From assembly GCF_014284235.1 (NCBI RefSeq), contig NZ_JACOGD010000007.1, positions 186,001-250,000 of the forward strand: DNA of 64,000 bases, read 5' to 3'. Of the stretch, positions 1 to 9,128 are shown piece by piece. The notes beneath the pieces were generated by a model. That model saw only the letters and a list, made by a program, of their open reading frames with translations, made no database searches and was not told the DNA's origin. The position numbers and the translations under genes were made by a program. The DNA comes from Cognatundibacterium curvum (GTDB lineage: Bacteria; Pseudomonadota; Gammaproteobacteria; Burkholderiales; Burkholderiaceae_D). Positions within the stretch are counted from its first letter, which is position 1. Every line of letters starts with the position of its first letter.

Positions 1-611
1 ACGCCATTCTCTGTGAGCAAACGTGCCACAGTACTGGCGCGTACTGCTGATAATTCCCAGTTGGACGGAAATACAGGATTTCGGATAGGCAGATTATCGG
101 TATGCCCTTCGACTTGTATCGCGTGATTATCCAGTTTAAGCACCGATGCAATTGCGATCAGAGCCTGTATCGAATCGGTATTCAGCTTTGCTTCACCAGG
201 AGGGAATAACAGACTCGCATTGATTTCTATCGTAACGCCTCGGCTGGTCTGCGACACCTTGACCTTGCCTTCGCGCACCAGCGGCTCCAGCACGGCCATG
301 ATATTAGTCGCGACACCGGTCATTTTTTCCCGCTCTTTACGCAAAGCTTCATGCGAACGGTTTTTCACCACCGGCAGCGTATCCAGCTTGACCACCGGAG
401 GAACCACCACCGGCTGCACCGCATTACTATTGGAGGAATTACTGAAAGCACCGGTCAGCGAGTTAGACAGCACGCGGTACTTGCCCTCATTGACTGAGGA
501 GATCGCATACATCACCACAAAAAAAGCAAACAGCAAGGTAATGAAGTCAGCATACGACACCAGCCAACGCTCATGATTTTCCGGCTCTTCCTGATATCGT
601 CTGCGCGCCAT
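1..611 (-). CDS. motD: Flagellar stator protein MotD (MotB family), 3' end missing
   Basis: This is the peptidoglycan-anchoring half of a flagellar stator and pairs with the MotA-type protein encoded just upstream. About 203 residues are visible before the window edge. After a short basic N-terminus, one membrane helix carries the motif YADFITLLFAFFVVMYA. Its Asp22 matches the proton-binding Asp of MotB. A linker with a proline-rich stretch follows, then the start of an OmpA/MotB peptidoglycan-binding domain with VEGHTDNLPI and NWELSAVRA. The C-terminus lies outside the window. The gene starts 12 bp after motC, so the two are almost certainly cotranscribed. MotD is preferred over MotB because it follows fliA-motC; a general MotB name is also defensible. 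Confidence 0.9.
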   Translation of the reverse strand, partial: MARRRYQEEPENHERWLVSYADFITLLFAFFVVMYAISSVNEGKYRVLSNSLTGAFSNSSNSNAVQPVVVPPVVKLDTLPVVKNRSHEALRKEREKMTGVATNIMAVLEPLVREGKVKVSQTSRGVTIEINASLLFPPGEAKLNTDSIQALIAIASVLKLDNHAIQVEGHTDNLPIRNPVFPSNWELSAVRASTVARLLTENG

Positions 612-623
612 GATGGGGAATGC

Positions 624-1358
624 TTAATGATTGCTGACCCGCTCTTCGATCACGCGCGGGCTGTCGCCGGTTGCGATACTGAAGAAGATATCGGCCAGCA
701 TTTCGCGTCGCGTGACTTCACGCGCAATGATCTCTTTTAACTTATGCCCGACCGGCAGAAAAAACAGATTGGCCAGTCCGACACCATAAATCGTCGCGAC
801 AAAAGCGACCGCAATGCCACCACCCAGCCGCGCCGGATCGGACAGATTTTCCATCACATGAATCAAGCCCAGCACCGCGCCCAGGATACCTATAGTCGGT
901 GAATAGCCACCGGCGGAATCCCAGATGCGTGCTGCCTGGCGCTGTTCCATCTCATACAGGGAAATATCGACATCCAGAATTTCTTTCAGGCGCACCGGGT
1001 CGACACCATCGATCACCAGGCGCAAGCCCTTATTGATAAAAGCGTCGTCTGAATTACTCATATAACGCTCCAGACTCAGAAAGCCTTCACGGCGCGCGAT
1101 CAGACTCCAGTTCAAGGCATCCTGAATATTTTTACGACTGGTATCCGGTGGTTCACTGATCACCCAGCGCAGCATGCGCAAGCCGCGCCTGAAGGTCGTC
1201 ATCCGGCTTTGCAACAGCACGGCACCCAGAGTGCCGACGAAGACAATGACAAATGCCGATGGCTGCAGCAGAGAAGATAACTTCCCACCTTCCATCAGCT
1301 GGCCAGCTCCTATCCCGACCATCACCAGGATAATTCCCGCTACGCTAGCCCAGTCCAC
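624..1358 (-). CDS. motC: Flagellar stator protein MotC (MotA/ExbB family)
   Basis: This inner-membrane stator protein conducts ions and exerts torque on the flagellar rotor through its cytoplasmic loop. It is 244 residues, slightly short for MotA (about 285) but usual for the MotC/PomA-like branch. Two N-terminal hydrophobic helices start MDWASVAGIILVMVGIGAG. They are followed by a charged cytoplasmic loop and a second helix pair with the family motif GGYSPTIGILGAVLGLIHVM and then GIAVAFVATIYGVGLANLFF. The start overlaps the 3' end of fliA by 19 bp, and motD follows after 12 bp. No second stator pair is visible in the window. Confidence 0.92.
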   Translation of the reverse strand: MDWASVAGIILVMVGIGAGQLMEGGKLSSLLQPSAFVIVFVGTLGAVLLQSRMTTFRRGLRMLRWVISEPPDTSRKNIQDALNWSLIARREGFLSLERYMSNSDDAFINKGLRLVIDGVDPVRLKEILDVDISLYEMEQRQAARIWDSAGGYSPTIGILGAVLGLIHVMENLSDPARLGGGIAVAFVATIYGVGLANLFFLPVGHKLKEIIAREVTRREMLADIFFSIATGDSPRVIEERVSNH

Positions 1359-2080
1359 GCCTTCTCCCTCAGATAAGCACGCAGACGTGCGACCGCCTGA
1401 CTATGCAATTGCGAGACACGGGATTCTGATACCCCCATGACCGCGCCGATTTCCTTCAGATTCAGTTCCTGCTCGTAGTACAAACCCATGAGCAGTTTTT
1501 CACGCTCGGGCAGACTGTCAATCGCACCGATCACCGCATCGCGGAAGTCATCGTTCAGCAAATCCTGCAAAGGATCACCGGAACTGTCCGAGCAATAATG
1601 ATCAAGGAAATGTTCCTTGGTTTCGGAGTCGTGAAAATCTTCGTAGTACACCAGTTGATGACCGCCGCTGTCACCCAGCACATCCTGATATTCGGACAGA
1701 CTGAGTTTGAGCGATTTCGCGACTTCGGTTTCGGTCGGCGGCCGCCCCAGCTTTTGCTGCAGCGAGCTCATCGCGCTTTCGATTTTGCGCATATTCTGGC
1801 GCACCCCACGCGGCAGCCAGTCGGTATTGCGCAATTCGTCCAGCATGGCACCGCGTATGCGTTGCACGGCATAGGTTTCGAATTGCGCGCCATGGGTGTC
1901 TTCGTAGCGGTTGACCGCATCCAGCAAGCCTATCATGCCGGCCTGCACCAGATCATCCACTTCCACACTCGGCGGCAGGCGTGCCTTTAACTGGTAAGCG
2001 AGTCGCTTGACCAGAGGCACATGCTCCTTGAGCAGATAGCTTTTGTCTGATTTTCCGCTAGCGGTGTACATAGTTATCAC
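1340..2080 (-). CDS. fliA: RNA polymerase sigma factor for flagellar operons (sigma-28)
   Basis: Sigma factor that directs RNA polymerase to late flagellar and chemotaxis promoters; its activity is normally held by the anti-sigma factor FlgM, which is not in this window. The protein is 246 residues. Region 2 is visible as EHVPLVKRLAYQLKARLPPSVEVDDLVQAGMIGLLDAVNRYE, given here by its start at residue 19. The hallmark sequence around ALRRIRGAMLDELR appears as AVQRIRGAMLDELRNTDW. Region 4 contains LKEIGAVMGVSESRVSQLHSQA, the helix-turn-helix. It overlaps flhG by 4 bp upstream and motC by 19 bp downstream, so translation is probably coupled. An ATG three codons into the ORF is an alternative start. 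Confidence 0.95.
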   Translation of the reverse strand: MITMYTASGKSDKSYLLKEHVPLVKRLAYQLKARLPPSVEVDDLVQAGMIGLLDAVNRYEDTHGAQFETYAVQRIRGAMLDELRNTDWLPRGVRQNMRKIESAMSSLQQKLGRPPTETEVAKSLKLSLSEYQDVLGDSGGHQLVYYEDFHDSETKEHFLDHYCSDSSGDPLQDLLNDDFRDAVIGAIDSLPEREKLLMGLYYEQELNLKEIGAVMGVSESRVSQLHSQAVARLRAYLREKAWTGLA

Positions 2081-2919
2081 ATTCCGAGGCCCACACTCAG
2101 CTCAGATTGACCTTCCAGCGCCAGGCTGGAGCGCGCGGTCGAAGCCAGACGCTCTGCCAGACGGGAGAACGCCAGTGCTGCGCGTGCTTTCGGAAAGGCA
2201 TCAATCACTGATTGCCCCAAGTGTGCGGCCTTAATTACATATTCATCCTGAGGAACATAACCTACAAATTGCAGCGGTACGGCCAGATAACGGCTCGCAG
2301 CCTGCGCCATATTCGAGTAGATCAACGTTGCCTCCTGTTCGCTTACCCCTGACACCAGCACATTAAAAGAGCGCCGGCCAAGACGGGCACTCAAACGCTT
2401 AATCAGACCATAGGCAGCCTTGATTGCCGCAGGATCTGACGATACCTGTATCACCAGTTCACTGTCATCAAGCGAGGCAAGCGGAAAATGATCCGTCGCA
2501 TCGATCGCTGCATCCACCACCACCAGATCGACATCATTGACGACCAGATCAAACACACGCGATAACTGGCGCAAATGCTCGGGCGGCAGCTCACGGGTCA
2601 GTGCGGCATGACGTGACAACTGTGTCACGGATAATCCTGCTGCGACAACTTTTATTGCTTCCTGCATTGTACGCTGTTGTTTCGCTACATCCAATAAGCT
2701 GCGGTCAAATCGCGCATTCAGCCACGCTCCCACGCTTTGAGGTGTGGAACGCGCATCCAGCATCAGCACCTGATTACCCTGCCGTGCCAGCGACACACCC
2801 AGATTAGCCAGTGTTCCGCTTTTTTCATCTTCGCTCAATACTGATAAGAATGTCAGCACCCTGGGTTTAGGCCCGGCCAGCATGCGGCGCAGACCTTCTG
2901 CCTGATCAAATTTAGCCAA
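2077..2919 (-). CDS. flhG: Flagellar number regulator FlhG/FleN, MinD-like ATPase with a degraded P-loop
   Basis: FlhG (FleN, YlxH) is a MinD/ParA-type protein that works with FlhF to set flagellar number and position. I start it at TTG 2919 because GGAGG lies 6 bp before it and the product then opens AKFDQAEGLRRMLAG, the typical FlhG N-terminal activation helix. This gives 280 residues and an 8-bp overlap with flhF. The usual deviant Walker A (KGGVGKT) is replaced by LSEDEKSGTLANLG. The second motif reads VLMLDARS where MinD has a DxD-like sequence. The Walker B region LVVVDAAID is recognisable. Betaproteobacterial FlhG proteins often have altered P-loops, so this may be lineage-wide. ATP binding is uncertain. 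Confidence 0.85.
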   Translation of the reverse strand: MAKFDQAEGLRRMLAGPKPRVLTFLSVLSEDEKSGTLANLGVSLARQGNQVLMLDARSTPQSVGAWLNARFDRSLLDVAKQQRTMQEAIKVVAAGLSVTQLSRHAALTRELPPEHLRQLSRVFDLVVNDVDLVVVDAAIDATDHFPLASLDDSELVIQVSSDPAAIKAAYGLIKRLSARLGRRSFNVLVSGVSEQEATLIYSNMAQAASRYLAVPLQFVGYVPQDEYVIKAAHLGQSVIDAFPKARAALAFSRLAERLASTARSSLALEGQSELSVGLGM

Positions 2920-4228
2920 GGGACACCTCCTTCGCCATTCCTGCTGCAATGCGTCCCTGTACGGCACCTGCCATGATCAGCGGCAGCTCTTCATCCAGAT
3001 AGCGGAAAGCCGCGGTTTCACGCTTGAGCTTAAATGCACGGTCGATCAGGTACTGCTTATTCGCTACATGCAAATCTTCCGGTACACGCTGGCCGCTCGC
3101 TACATAATACAGCGCCAGACGCTGACGGATCGCGATATCCAGCGCACCGCCTATGGTTGCCGCTTCATCCAGTTTAGTCAGGATACAACCTGCCAGACCA
3201 CCGCCCTGATAGGCGCGCACTACTTCGCTCAGGGTCTCGCCGGTAGAAGTCGCATTCAGGCACAGCAGGCGCTTCACTTGCGAGCCTGAGCCGGACAGCA
3301 TGGCGACCTGCTCCGTCACCATCTTATCGCGCTGACTGACGCCGACAGTATCTATCAATACTGTATGTTTATTCTTGAGTTCCGACAAGGCAATACGTAA
3401 ATCACTCTCATCTTTGACCGCATGTACCATCACACCCAGGATTTTTCCGTAAATTCTTAACTGTTCGTAGCCACCGATACGATAGCCATCGGTGGTAATC
3501 AGCGCCAGCTGGGAAGGACCGTGACGCATCACGCAACGCGCTGCCAGCTTGGCTGTGGTGGTGGTTTTGCCGACACCGGTCGGCCCTACCAGCGCGTAGA
3601 CGCCGCCCTTTTCCAGGATTTCGCTTTCATTGTCGATGGTCATCAGATTACGTGCCAATACTGACTTGACCCATTCCACGCCGTTTTGCACCGAATCACC
3701 CTCTGGCAATTTCGAGATCAGATAACGCGACAGACTGGCACTCAGGCCAGTGGCCAGCATTTCGCGCAGCACTTCGGCTTTATGCGGTTGCTTTTGCTGA
3801 GTCGCCGACCACGACAATTCAGCCAGTTGCGATTCCAGCATACTGCGCATAGAGCGGATCTCACTCATGACATCGTGCAGTTCACTGGATGCAGCTGCAT
3901 TGGCTGAACTGACCGGACTGGCGACGGATGGACGGGTAATCAGCGGACGCACTGCCTCGGCTTCCGGTTCAGGTGCGAAACTGCGCGGACTAAAACTACG
4001 GGCAGACTCTGCCGGAAAAGCGGGCGTCAGGCGTGCAACTTCGGGGGCCATGCTGCGTGGCTTTTCAACGGGAGCATATTCCGGCACCGACTCTTCAGCC
4101 ATCGCCATGATCTCGACTTTACCGTTGACGGTTTTATTGGACAGAATGACGGCATCTGCACCGAGTGCATCACGCAACATACGCAAAGCCTCACGCGAGG
4201 TATTGGCAGTAAATTTTCTCACGTTCAT
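2912..4228 (-). CDS. flhF: Flagellar biosynthesis SRP-family GTPase FlhF
   Basis: FlhF is an SRP-type GTPase that targets flagellar assembly to the correct cell site and is regulated by FlhG. The protein is 438 residues. It has the conserved N-terminal start MNVRKFTANTSREALRMLRD, a variable Pro/Ser-rich linker (roughly 60-125), the N domain, then the G domain from about residue 210. The P-loop is VGPTGVGKTTTTAKLAA, with further motifs DTVGVSQRD (G3; usually DTAG), and TKLDEA (G4). It overlaps flhA by 4 bp (ATGA) and flhG by 8 bp, which fits coupled translation within the flagellar operon. Confidence 0.95.
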   Translation of the reverse strand: MNVRKFTANTSREALRMLRDALGADAVILSNKTVNGKVEIMAMAEESVPEYAPVEKPRSMAPEVARLTPAFPAESARSFSPRSFAPEPEAEAVRPLITRPSVASPVSSANAAASSELHDVMSEIRSMRSMLESQLAELSWSATQQKQPHKAEVLREMLATGLSASLSRYLISKLPEGDSVQNGVEWVKSVLARNLMTIDNESEILEKGGVYALVGPTGVGKTTTTAKLAARCVMRHGPSQLALITTDGYRIGGYEQLRIYGKILGVMVHAVKDESDLRIALSELKNKHTVLIDTVGVSQRDKMVTEQVAMLSGSGSQVKRLLCLNATSTGETLSEVVRAYQGGGLAGCILTKLDEAATIGGALDIAIRQRLALYYVASGQRVPEDLHVANKQYLIDRAFKLKRETAAFRYLDEELPLIMAGAVQGRIAAGMAKEVSLG

Positions 4229-6333
4229 GATTGCCCTCCGATCAGGCTGGTAACTCTAATTGTTTTAGTTTCAGGTAATTCAGCATGCGACAGCACTTTG
4301 AGCTGTGGCAGTGCGCGGCGCAGGAAGCGCGATAACAAAGGACGCAGTGGTGCTGGCACCAGCAAGACCGGGGTTTGCCCCATTTGCTCTTGTTGTTTGA
4401 CTGCCTGATCCGCCTGTGCCGCCAGCGTGTCAGCCAGACCTGGCTCCAGCGCTGTGCCATCGCCGCCACCGGTATTCATGGCTTGCATCAGCAGACGTTC
4501 TAAACGGCTGTCGAGTGCCATCACGGTCAGTTCATTGGTACCCGGGAAAATCTGCTGCACAATCGCACGACCCAGTGCAATCCTGACCTGCGCCGTCAAT
4601 TCATTCGCGTCCTGGCTATGCATCGCCTGCTCAGACAAAGTTTCGATGATGGTGCGCATGTCGCGGATATGTACGCCTTCCTGCAACAGGTTCTGCAATA
4701 CTTTTTGCAGTACTGATAAAGGCAGCATTTTTGGCACCAGATCTTCCACCATCTTAGGCATTTCTTTGGCCAGATGATCAAGCAGCGATTGCACTTCCTG
4801 ACGACCCAGCAATTCCGCTGCATGCGTGGTGATGATGTGATTCAGATGGGTCGCAATGACGGTGCCTGCATCCACCACGGTGTAACCCATGATCTGCGCC
4901 TGTTCACGCATGCTGCCATCGATCCAGACAGCGGGCAGACCAAAGGCCGGGTCAGTAGTTTCTGCACCAGGCAAAGGACCGCTGACCATGCCGGGATTAA
5001 TCGCCAGATACTGACCATTCATGGCTTCACCAGTACCCACCTCCACGCCTTTGAGTGCGATTTTATATGCCGATGGTTTCAGTTCCAGATTGTCACGGAT
5101 GTGCACAGCTGGCGACAGAAAGCCAACTTCCTGTGCGAATTTTTTACGTATGCCTTTAATCCGGCGCAGCAATTCACCACCCTGAGATTTGTCCACCAAA
5201 GGGATCAGGCGATAGCCCACTTCCAGGCCCAGGGTATCGACCGGCAAAATATCCTGCCAGGTCGCTTCTTCCATTTCCGGTGCTGCTGCAGCAGCGGCGG
5301 TTGCGGCAGCGGCTTGCGCGGCATTGGCTGCAGCCGGGCTGCTTTGCGCATCAATGCGTTTCTGGATCAGATAACCGGCACCACCCAGTACCGAGGCCAG
5401 GAACACAAACGCCATATGTGGCATGCCGGGAATCACGCCCATGCCACCCACGATGCCCGCAGTAATAAACATCACCTGTGGTTTGGCAAATAACTGACCG
5501 ACTAACTGGGTACTGATATCTTCTTCACTGGCGACGCGCGATACCACCACACCAGCTGCGATGGAAATAATCAGCGAAGGAATCTGTGCCACCAGGCCAT
5601 CACCAATCGCCAGCAAGGTGTAGTTTTTCAGGGCCGCGCCAAAGTCCATATCATGCTGCACCATGCCCACGATCAAACCACCCACGATATTGACCACGGT
5701 GACCACGATACCGGCCACCGCATCACCACGCACGTATTTGGAGGCACCGTCCATCGCGCCATAGAATTCTGCTTCCTGCGCGACTTCAGTACGGCGGCGG
5801 CGTGCTTCCTGCTCCGGGATCAGGCCCGCATTTAAATCGGCATCAATCGCCATTTGCTTACCAGGCATCGCATCCAATGCAAAACGCGCACCGACTTCCG
5901 CGATACGGCCTGCACCTTTGGTCACTACGGTAAAGTTAATAATGGTCAGAATCACGAACACCACGATACCGACTGTGTAATTACCACCAATCAGAAAATG
6001 GCCGAAAGCCTCAATCACCTTACCTGCCGCATCCGGACCAGTATGACCTTCAGTCAGCACGATACGGGTGGATGCCACGTTCAGCGATAAACGCAACATG
6101 GTGCTGACCAGCAGCACCGTTGGGAACACCATGAAATCCAGCGGCTTGACCGTGTACAGACTGGTCAGCAATACAATCACCGCAATCGCGATATTGAAGC
6201 TGAAAAACATATCCAGTATGAAGGCCGGCAAAGGCAAAATCATCATCGCCAGCATCAGGATGATTAACAGCGGTGCCGCCAAAGCCTTAGCATTCATGCC
6301 GGCCATCCACATCGGCAGTCTCAGGCTATTCAT
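4225..6333 (-). CDS. flhA: Flagellar type III export gate protein FlhA
   Basis: FlhA is the major export-gate protein of the flagellar type III apparatus and docks substrate-chaperone complexes. At 702 residues it is full length. The N-terminal half holds about eight membrane helices and the conserved FHIPEP-type cytoplasmic loop, here within GARFALDAMPGKQMAIDADLNAGL. An alanine-rich linker near residues 335-350 is followed by the cytoplasmic domain that binds chaperones. The gene overlaps flhB by 8 bp upstream and flhF by 4 bp downstream. Start codon and N-terminus (MNSLRLPMWMAGMNAKALAA) fit the family. Confidence 0.97.
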   Translation of the reverse strand: MNSLRLPMWMAGMNAKALAAPLLIILMLAMMILPLPAFILDMFFSFNIAIAVIVLLTSLYTVKPLDFMVFPTVLLVSTMLRLSLNVASTRIVLTEGHTGPDAAGKVIEAFGHFLIGGNYTVGIVVFVILTIINFTVVTKGAGRIAEVGARFALDAMPGKQMAIDADLNAGLIPEQEARRRRTEVAQEAEFYGAMDGASKYVRGDAVAGIVVTVVNIVGGLIVGMVQHDMDFGAALKNYTLLAIGDGLVAQIPSLIISIAAGVVVSRVASEEDISTQLVGQLFAKPQVMFITAGIVGGMGVIPGMPHMAFVFLASVLGGAGYLIQKRIDAQSSPAAANAAQAAAATAAAAAAPEMEEATWQDILPVDTLGLEVGYRLIPLVDKSQGGELLRRIKGIRKKFAQEVGFLSPAVHIRDNLELKPSAYKIALKGVEVGTGEAMNGQYLAINPGMVSGPLPGAETTDPAFGLPAVWIDGSMREQAQIMGYTVVDAGTVIATHLNHIITTHAAELLGRQEVQSLLDHLAKEMPKMVEDLVPKMLPLSVLQKVLQNLLQEGVHIRDMRTIIETLSEQAMHSQDANELTAQVRIALGRAIVQQIFPGTNELTVMALDSRLERLLMQAMNTGGGDGTALEPGLADTLAAQADQAVKQQEQMGQTPVLLVPAPLRPLLSRFLRRALPQLKVLSHAELPETKTIRVTSLIGGQS

Positions 6334-7480
6334 GGTTCTCTCCTAACAAATTCAAAGGGTCCAGCTCTTTTGGTACATTCAGATTGCGTGGTTCATCGGG
6401 GTACTTACCACCACGTTCGCGATACACCCGCAACTGGAATACATAGGCCAGCACTTCTGCCACCGCACCGTACAAAGCCTCAGGAATTTCATCGCCCAGC
6501 TCAGTGTGCTTGTACAGCGCACGGGCCAGCGGTGGCGCTTCCAGCAGCGGCACTTTATTTTCTGCCGCGATTTCACGAATTTTGGCAGCCACGGCATCCG
6601 CACCTTTGGCCACCACCTGCGGCGCACGCATGCCGCCTTCTGTATATTTCAGCGCTACCGCAAAGTGGGTCGGGTTAGTCACCACCACATCGGCAGTCGG
6701 GATTTCCGACATCATGCGGCGGCGTGCCATCTCGCGCTGTTGCTGACGCATTTTCGCCTTGATCTGCGGATTACCATTGGCTTCTTTTGATTCCTGGATC
6801 ACTTCCTGATGCGTCATCTTCAGCTTCTCGGCATAGGCCCACATCTGGTAAGGCGCATCAATCGCCGCGATCACCACCAGCGAAGCAACAATCGCCATAA
6901 AACACACACCCAGCATGTGTCCCACGTGGGCCGAACCAGCCTGTACCGATTCTGTGGCAAGACTGAACATCGCCTCTTTCTGCCCCATCACCACCACCCA
7001 GGATACGCAGCCGACCAGGATGGTTTTCAAGACTGCCTTGAGCAACTCGACACCGGCGCGCGAAGACACCATATTGCCGAGTCCGGAAATCGGATTCATG
7101 CGGCCAAAATTAGGTTCCAACGCCTTGGCACTGAACAGCCAGCCACCGATCAGTAAAGGTGAGGCCAGTGCCACGATCAGCAACAACACGGCGACCGGAG
7201 CGAAAGCCAGCAATACATCGGTCAGACTGACTGAGATCTTTTGCACCAGCAAATTGAAATCAAAAGCGACTTCGCGCTCCAGGCTAAGGCCAGTAATCAG
7301 GCTGTGATTGAGCTGATTCACCAGTGAGCCACCCATCGCCCACAATGCACCACCCGCTGCCAGCAACACCGTACAAGTCGATAACTCGCGCGAACGCGGA
7401 ACATCACCCTCTTTGCGCGCGTCTTCCAGACGCTTGGGCGAGGCCGGTTCGGTTCTTTCGAGATCGCTTTCTTCGGACAT
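6326..7480 (-). CDS. flhB: Flagellar export switch protein FlhB
   Basis: FlhB is the inner-membrane export component that switches substrate specificity from rod and hook proteins to filament proteins through self-cleavage. It is 384 residues with four membrane helices and a cytoplasmic domain. The autocleavage motif is present in VVVTNPTHFAVALKY at about residue 263. The N-terminus begins MSEESDLERTEPASPKRLEDARKEG, typical of the family (motif from residue 9). AGGAG lies 7 bp before the ATG. This is the first gene of the visible flagellar operon; about 370 bp without a gene precede it, and I could not identify a confident promoter class there. Confidence 0.97.
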   Translation of the reverse strand: MSEESDLERTEPASPKRLEDARKEGDVPRSRELSTCTVLLAAGGALWAMGGSLVNQLNHSLITGLSLEREVAFDFNLLVQKISVSLTDVLLAFAPVAVLLLIVALASPLLIGGWLFSAKALEPNFGRMNPISGLGNMVSSRAGVELLKAVLKTILVGCVSWVVVMGQKEAMFSLATESVQAGSAHVGHMLGVCFMAIVASLVVIAAIDAPYQMWAYAEKLKMTHQEVIQESKEANGNPQIKAKMRQQQREMARRRMMSEIPTADVVVTNPTHFAVALKYTEGGMRAPQVVAKGADAVAAKIREIAAENKVPLLEAPPLARALYKHTELGDEIPEALYGAVAEVLAYVFQLRVYRERGGKYPDEPRNLNVPKELDPLNLLGENHE

Positions 7481-7846
7481 TGCCGACTCCTGTTATTTCC
7501 GCATGGCAAACACGACTTCACCATCACACGTCTACAGTTAGCATTATTGGCGAGTCAAACCACATTGCATGCGTGGAACAAACGAGTAAAAACCCGCTTA
7601 TTCCCAGATAACAGAGAAAATCAGCACTGGCACTGACAAGGTACGCATGCCATTCGGGCAAAAGCCGTACAAATCAGCATGAAGATGAAGGATGAGATGA
7701 AAGGATAAAAAAGGAAGTCCAATAAAGACGCGGCCTGTAGCCCGAAAACAGGCTGCAGGCCGCATAGATACTGGGTGATTGGAAATTGATGGCAGATTGC
7801 CAGATGCAGCGGAATCAGCAAGCACCGGGGAAAGAAGAAAACGAAC
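7481..7846. other. Gene-poor spacer between flhB and the tautomerase gene
   Basis: No convincing gene lies in these 366 bp; the short reading frames lack ribosome sites and family features. The part next to flhB must hold the promoter of the flagellar operon, but neither a clear sigma-28 nor a sigma-54 site is visible. A TTGACT hexamer occurs near 7550 on the minus strand without a good -10 partner. The strong hairpin at 7730-7763 is listed separately. Confidence 0.5.
7730..7763 (-). terminator. Hairpin downstream of the tautomerase gene, probable terminator
   Basis: Positions 7730-7742 and 7751-7763 form a 13-bp GC-rich stem with one G-T type mismatch and an 8-base loop. On the minus strand it is followed by a T-rich but interrupted tract. 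It lies about 84 bp after the tautomerase stop codon, so read-through into the flhB leader would be reduced. Confidence 0.5.
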
Positions 7847-8227
7847 TCAGACGTGCAGCATGCGCCCGCCAGCAAATGACCAGTTTTCCCAGGTGGTTTC
7901 TTTGAAGCAGACCATCACCTGCTCAGGCGACATGCCCGCAGCGCGTATGCCCTCCATCAGCGTCGCCAGCAAGGCTTTCTTAACCTTCACACTGCGCCCT
8001 GCCGACCACACAATTTCAATGAGCACAAAGTCATCCGTGCGCGCCTCGGTCAGATCCGGATAATGGGCATCAAAGCGAAAATCCTCAGCTGGCAATTCCA
8101 GCACACGCTGAAATACATCGGTTTGCGGCACCCCACTGGCCACCAGTGCGGCATGGACTGCCTGTAAAACGCCATCTTTAAAGGCGGTGGTTTTGGGCTG
8201 ACGTGTGGTGATGGTAACGATGGGCAT
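7847..8227 (-). CDS. Tautomerase-family protein (4-oxalocrotonate tautomerase superfamily)
   Basis: The 126-residue protein starts MPIVTITTRQ. The proline after the initiator methionine is the catalytic base in this superfamily, and GGAGA 5-9 bp before this ATG supports the start at 8227 over an upstream frame extension. At about 125 residues it matches the longer single-chain group related to MIF and CaaD-like enzymes. A conserved pattern PAEDFRFDAHYPDL is followed by VLIEIVWSAGRSVKVKKALLATL, the signature helix-turn of the fold, and then EQVMVCFKETTWENWSFAGG. The natural substrate cannot be read from sequence. It seems to be a single-gene unit, with the odd ABC ATPase upstream in the same direction. 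Confidence 0.85.
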   Translation of the reverse strand: MPIVTITTRQPKTTAFKDGVLQAVHAALVASGVPQTDVFQRVLELPAEDFRFDAHYPDLTEARTDDFVLIEIVWSAGRSVKVKKALLATLMEGIRAAGMSPEQVMVCFKETTWENWSFAGGRMLHV

Positions 8228-8364
8228 AGCAGTCTCCAGTCTGTAGCGCTTGGCAGTAGAAGGTAGTGGCAAACAACGGGAACAGCCTCAGGCTAACACA
8301 ACTCCATGCAGGCCACTGCGCACCGCTCAGCCAACAACAGCGCGCCGTTGCGGCAAGATGACAG

Positions 8365-8994
8365 TCAGGAAGCCAGATCTATTCTCGCCACCAGCGGCAC
8401 ATTGGCCGGCGCCTGATAATCCCCCACCACCAGAGCGCGCTGACCGGCCTGCGCCAATGCGGCCATCTGGGACAATACAAACGTGGCAGAACTTTTATCC
8501 AGCGCCGCCAGCGGATCATCCAGCAAAGTCAGCGCAGCCCCACTCGCAAACGCCGCCGCAATCCACACCTTGCGCCGGGTACCGGCCGATAACATCCGTA
8601 TCTGCTTGAACAAATGCGGCTCCAGCGCCAGCCCGGCAATCAGCTGCACCAGCGCCGCCTGATCAAAGCCCGCATAGCGACTGGCCTGCAAGGCAAAAAA
8701 CGCCTCTACCGTGAGTTCATCATAATCCACAGTCGCTGGCGCAATCCAATACACCTGCCGCCGATAAGCCTGCACATCCACCTGCAGTGCCACGCCCAAC
8801 AGACACAAACACCCCGCCGCCGCCGTCAACTCCCCCGCCAGCAAACGCAGAAAATCCGTCTTGCACTCCCCTTCCTCATCACACACCAGCGTCACACCCG
8901 CACCGATGGCAGCCGACCAGTCACGCAAGACCAGCCGCCCATGCGCAATATGCAAGCCATCGATCTGTAAAATTGCCGGGTTTTCAGTATGCAT
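8365..8994 (-). CDS. Stand-alone ABC-type ATPase-like protein with degraded motifs
   Basis: A 209-residue protein clearly built on an ABC nucleotide-binding domain, but without a permease gene nearby. The Walker A region reads VCDEEGECKTDFLRLLAGEL: the Lys-Thr pair is kept while two glycines of GxxxxGK[ST] are replaced. The signature is LSAGTRRK instead of LSGGQ. Walker B reads LTLLDDPLAALD, so the catalytic Glu is Asp. No membrane helices are present. I start it at ATG 8994; the frame is open to a TTG at 9039, which lacks a ribosome site. It may be a regulatory or decayed relative of CcmA-like ABC ATPases. No function is assigned. Confidence 0.7.
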   Translation of the reverse strand: MHTENPAILQIDGLHIAHGRLVLRDWSAAIGAGVTLVCDEEGECKTDFLRLLAGELTAAAGCLCLLGVALQVDVQAYRRQVYWIAPATVDYDELTVEAFFALQASRYAGFDQAALVQLIAGLALEPHLFKQIRMLSAGTRRKVWIAAAFASGAALTLLDDPLAALDKSSATFVLSQMAALAQAGQRALVVGDYQAPANVPLVARIDLAS

Positions 8995-9128
8995 AGCAGG
9001 CACCAGTGATTCTTGTTGAACAGGGAAAAGCCAGCCCAAAGGCAGGCGCAGTCAGGCCAGCATTATGGCGGCAAACTATGCACACCACAATCTGACAGCG
9101 ATCAAATCCGGCATTTGAAACAGGCAAC

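Noticed and set aside
7481-7846. Small genes in the flhB-tautomerase spacer
   Set aside because: Candidate frames of 60-95 codons on both strands lack ribosome sites and overlap the terminator-like hairpin.
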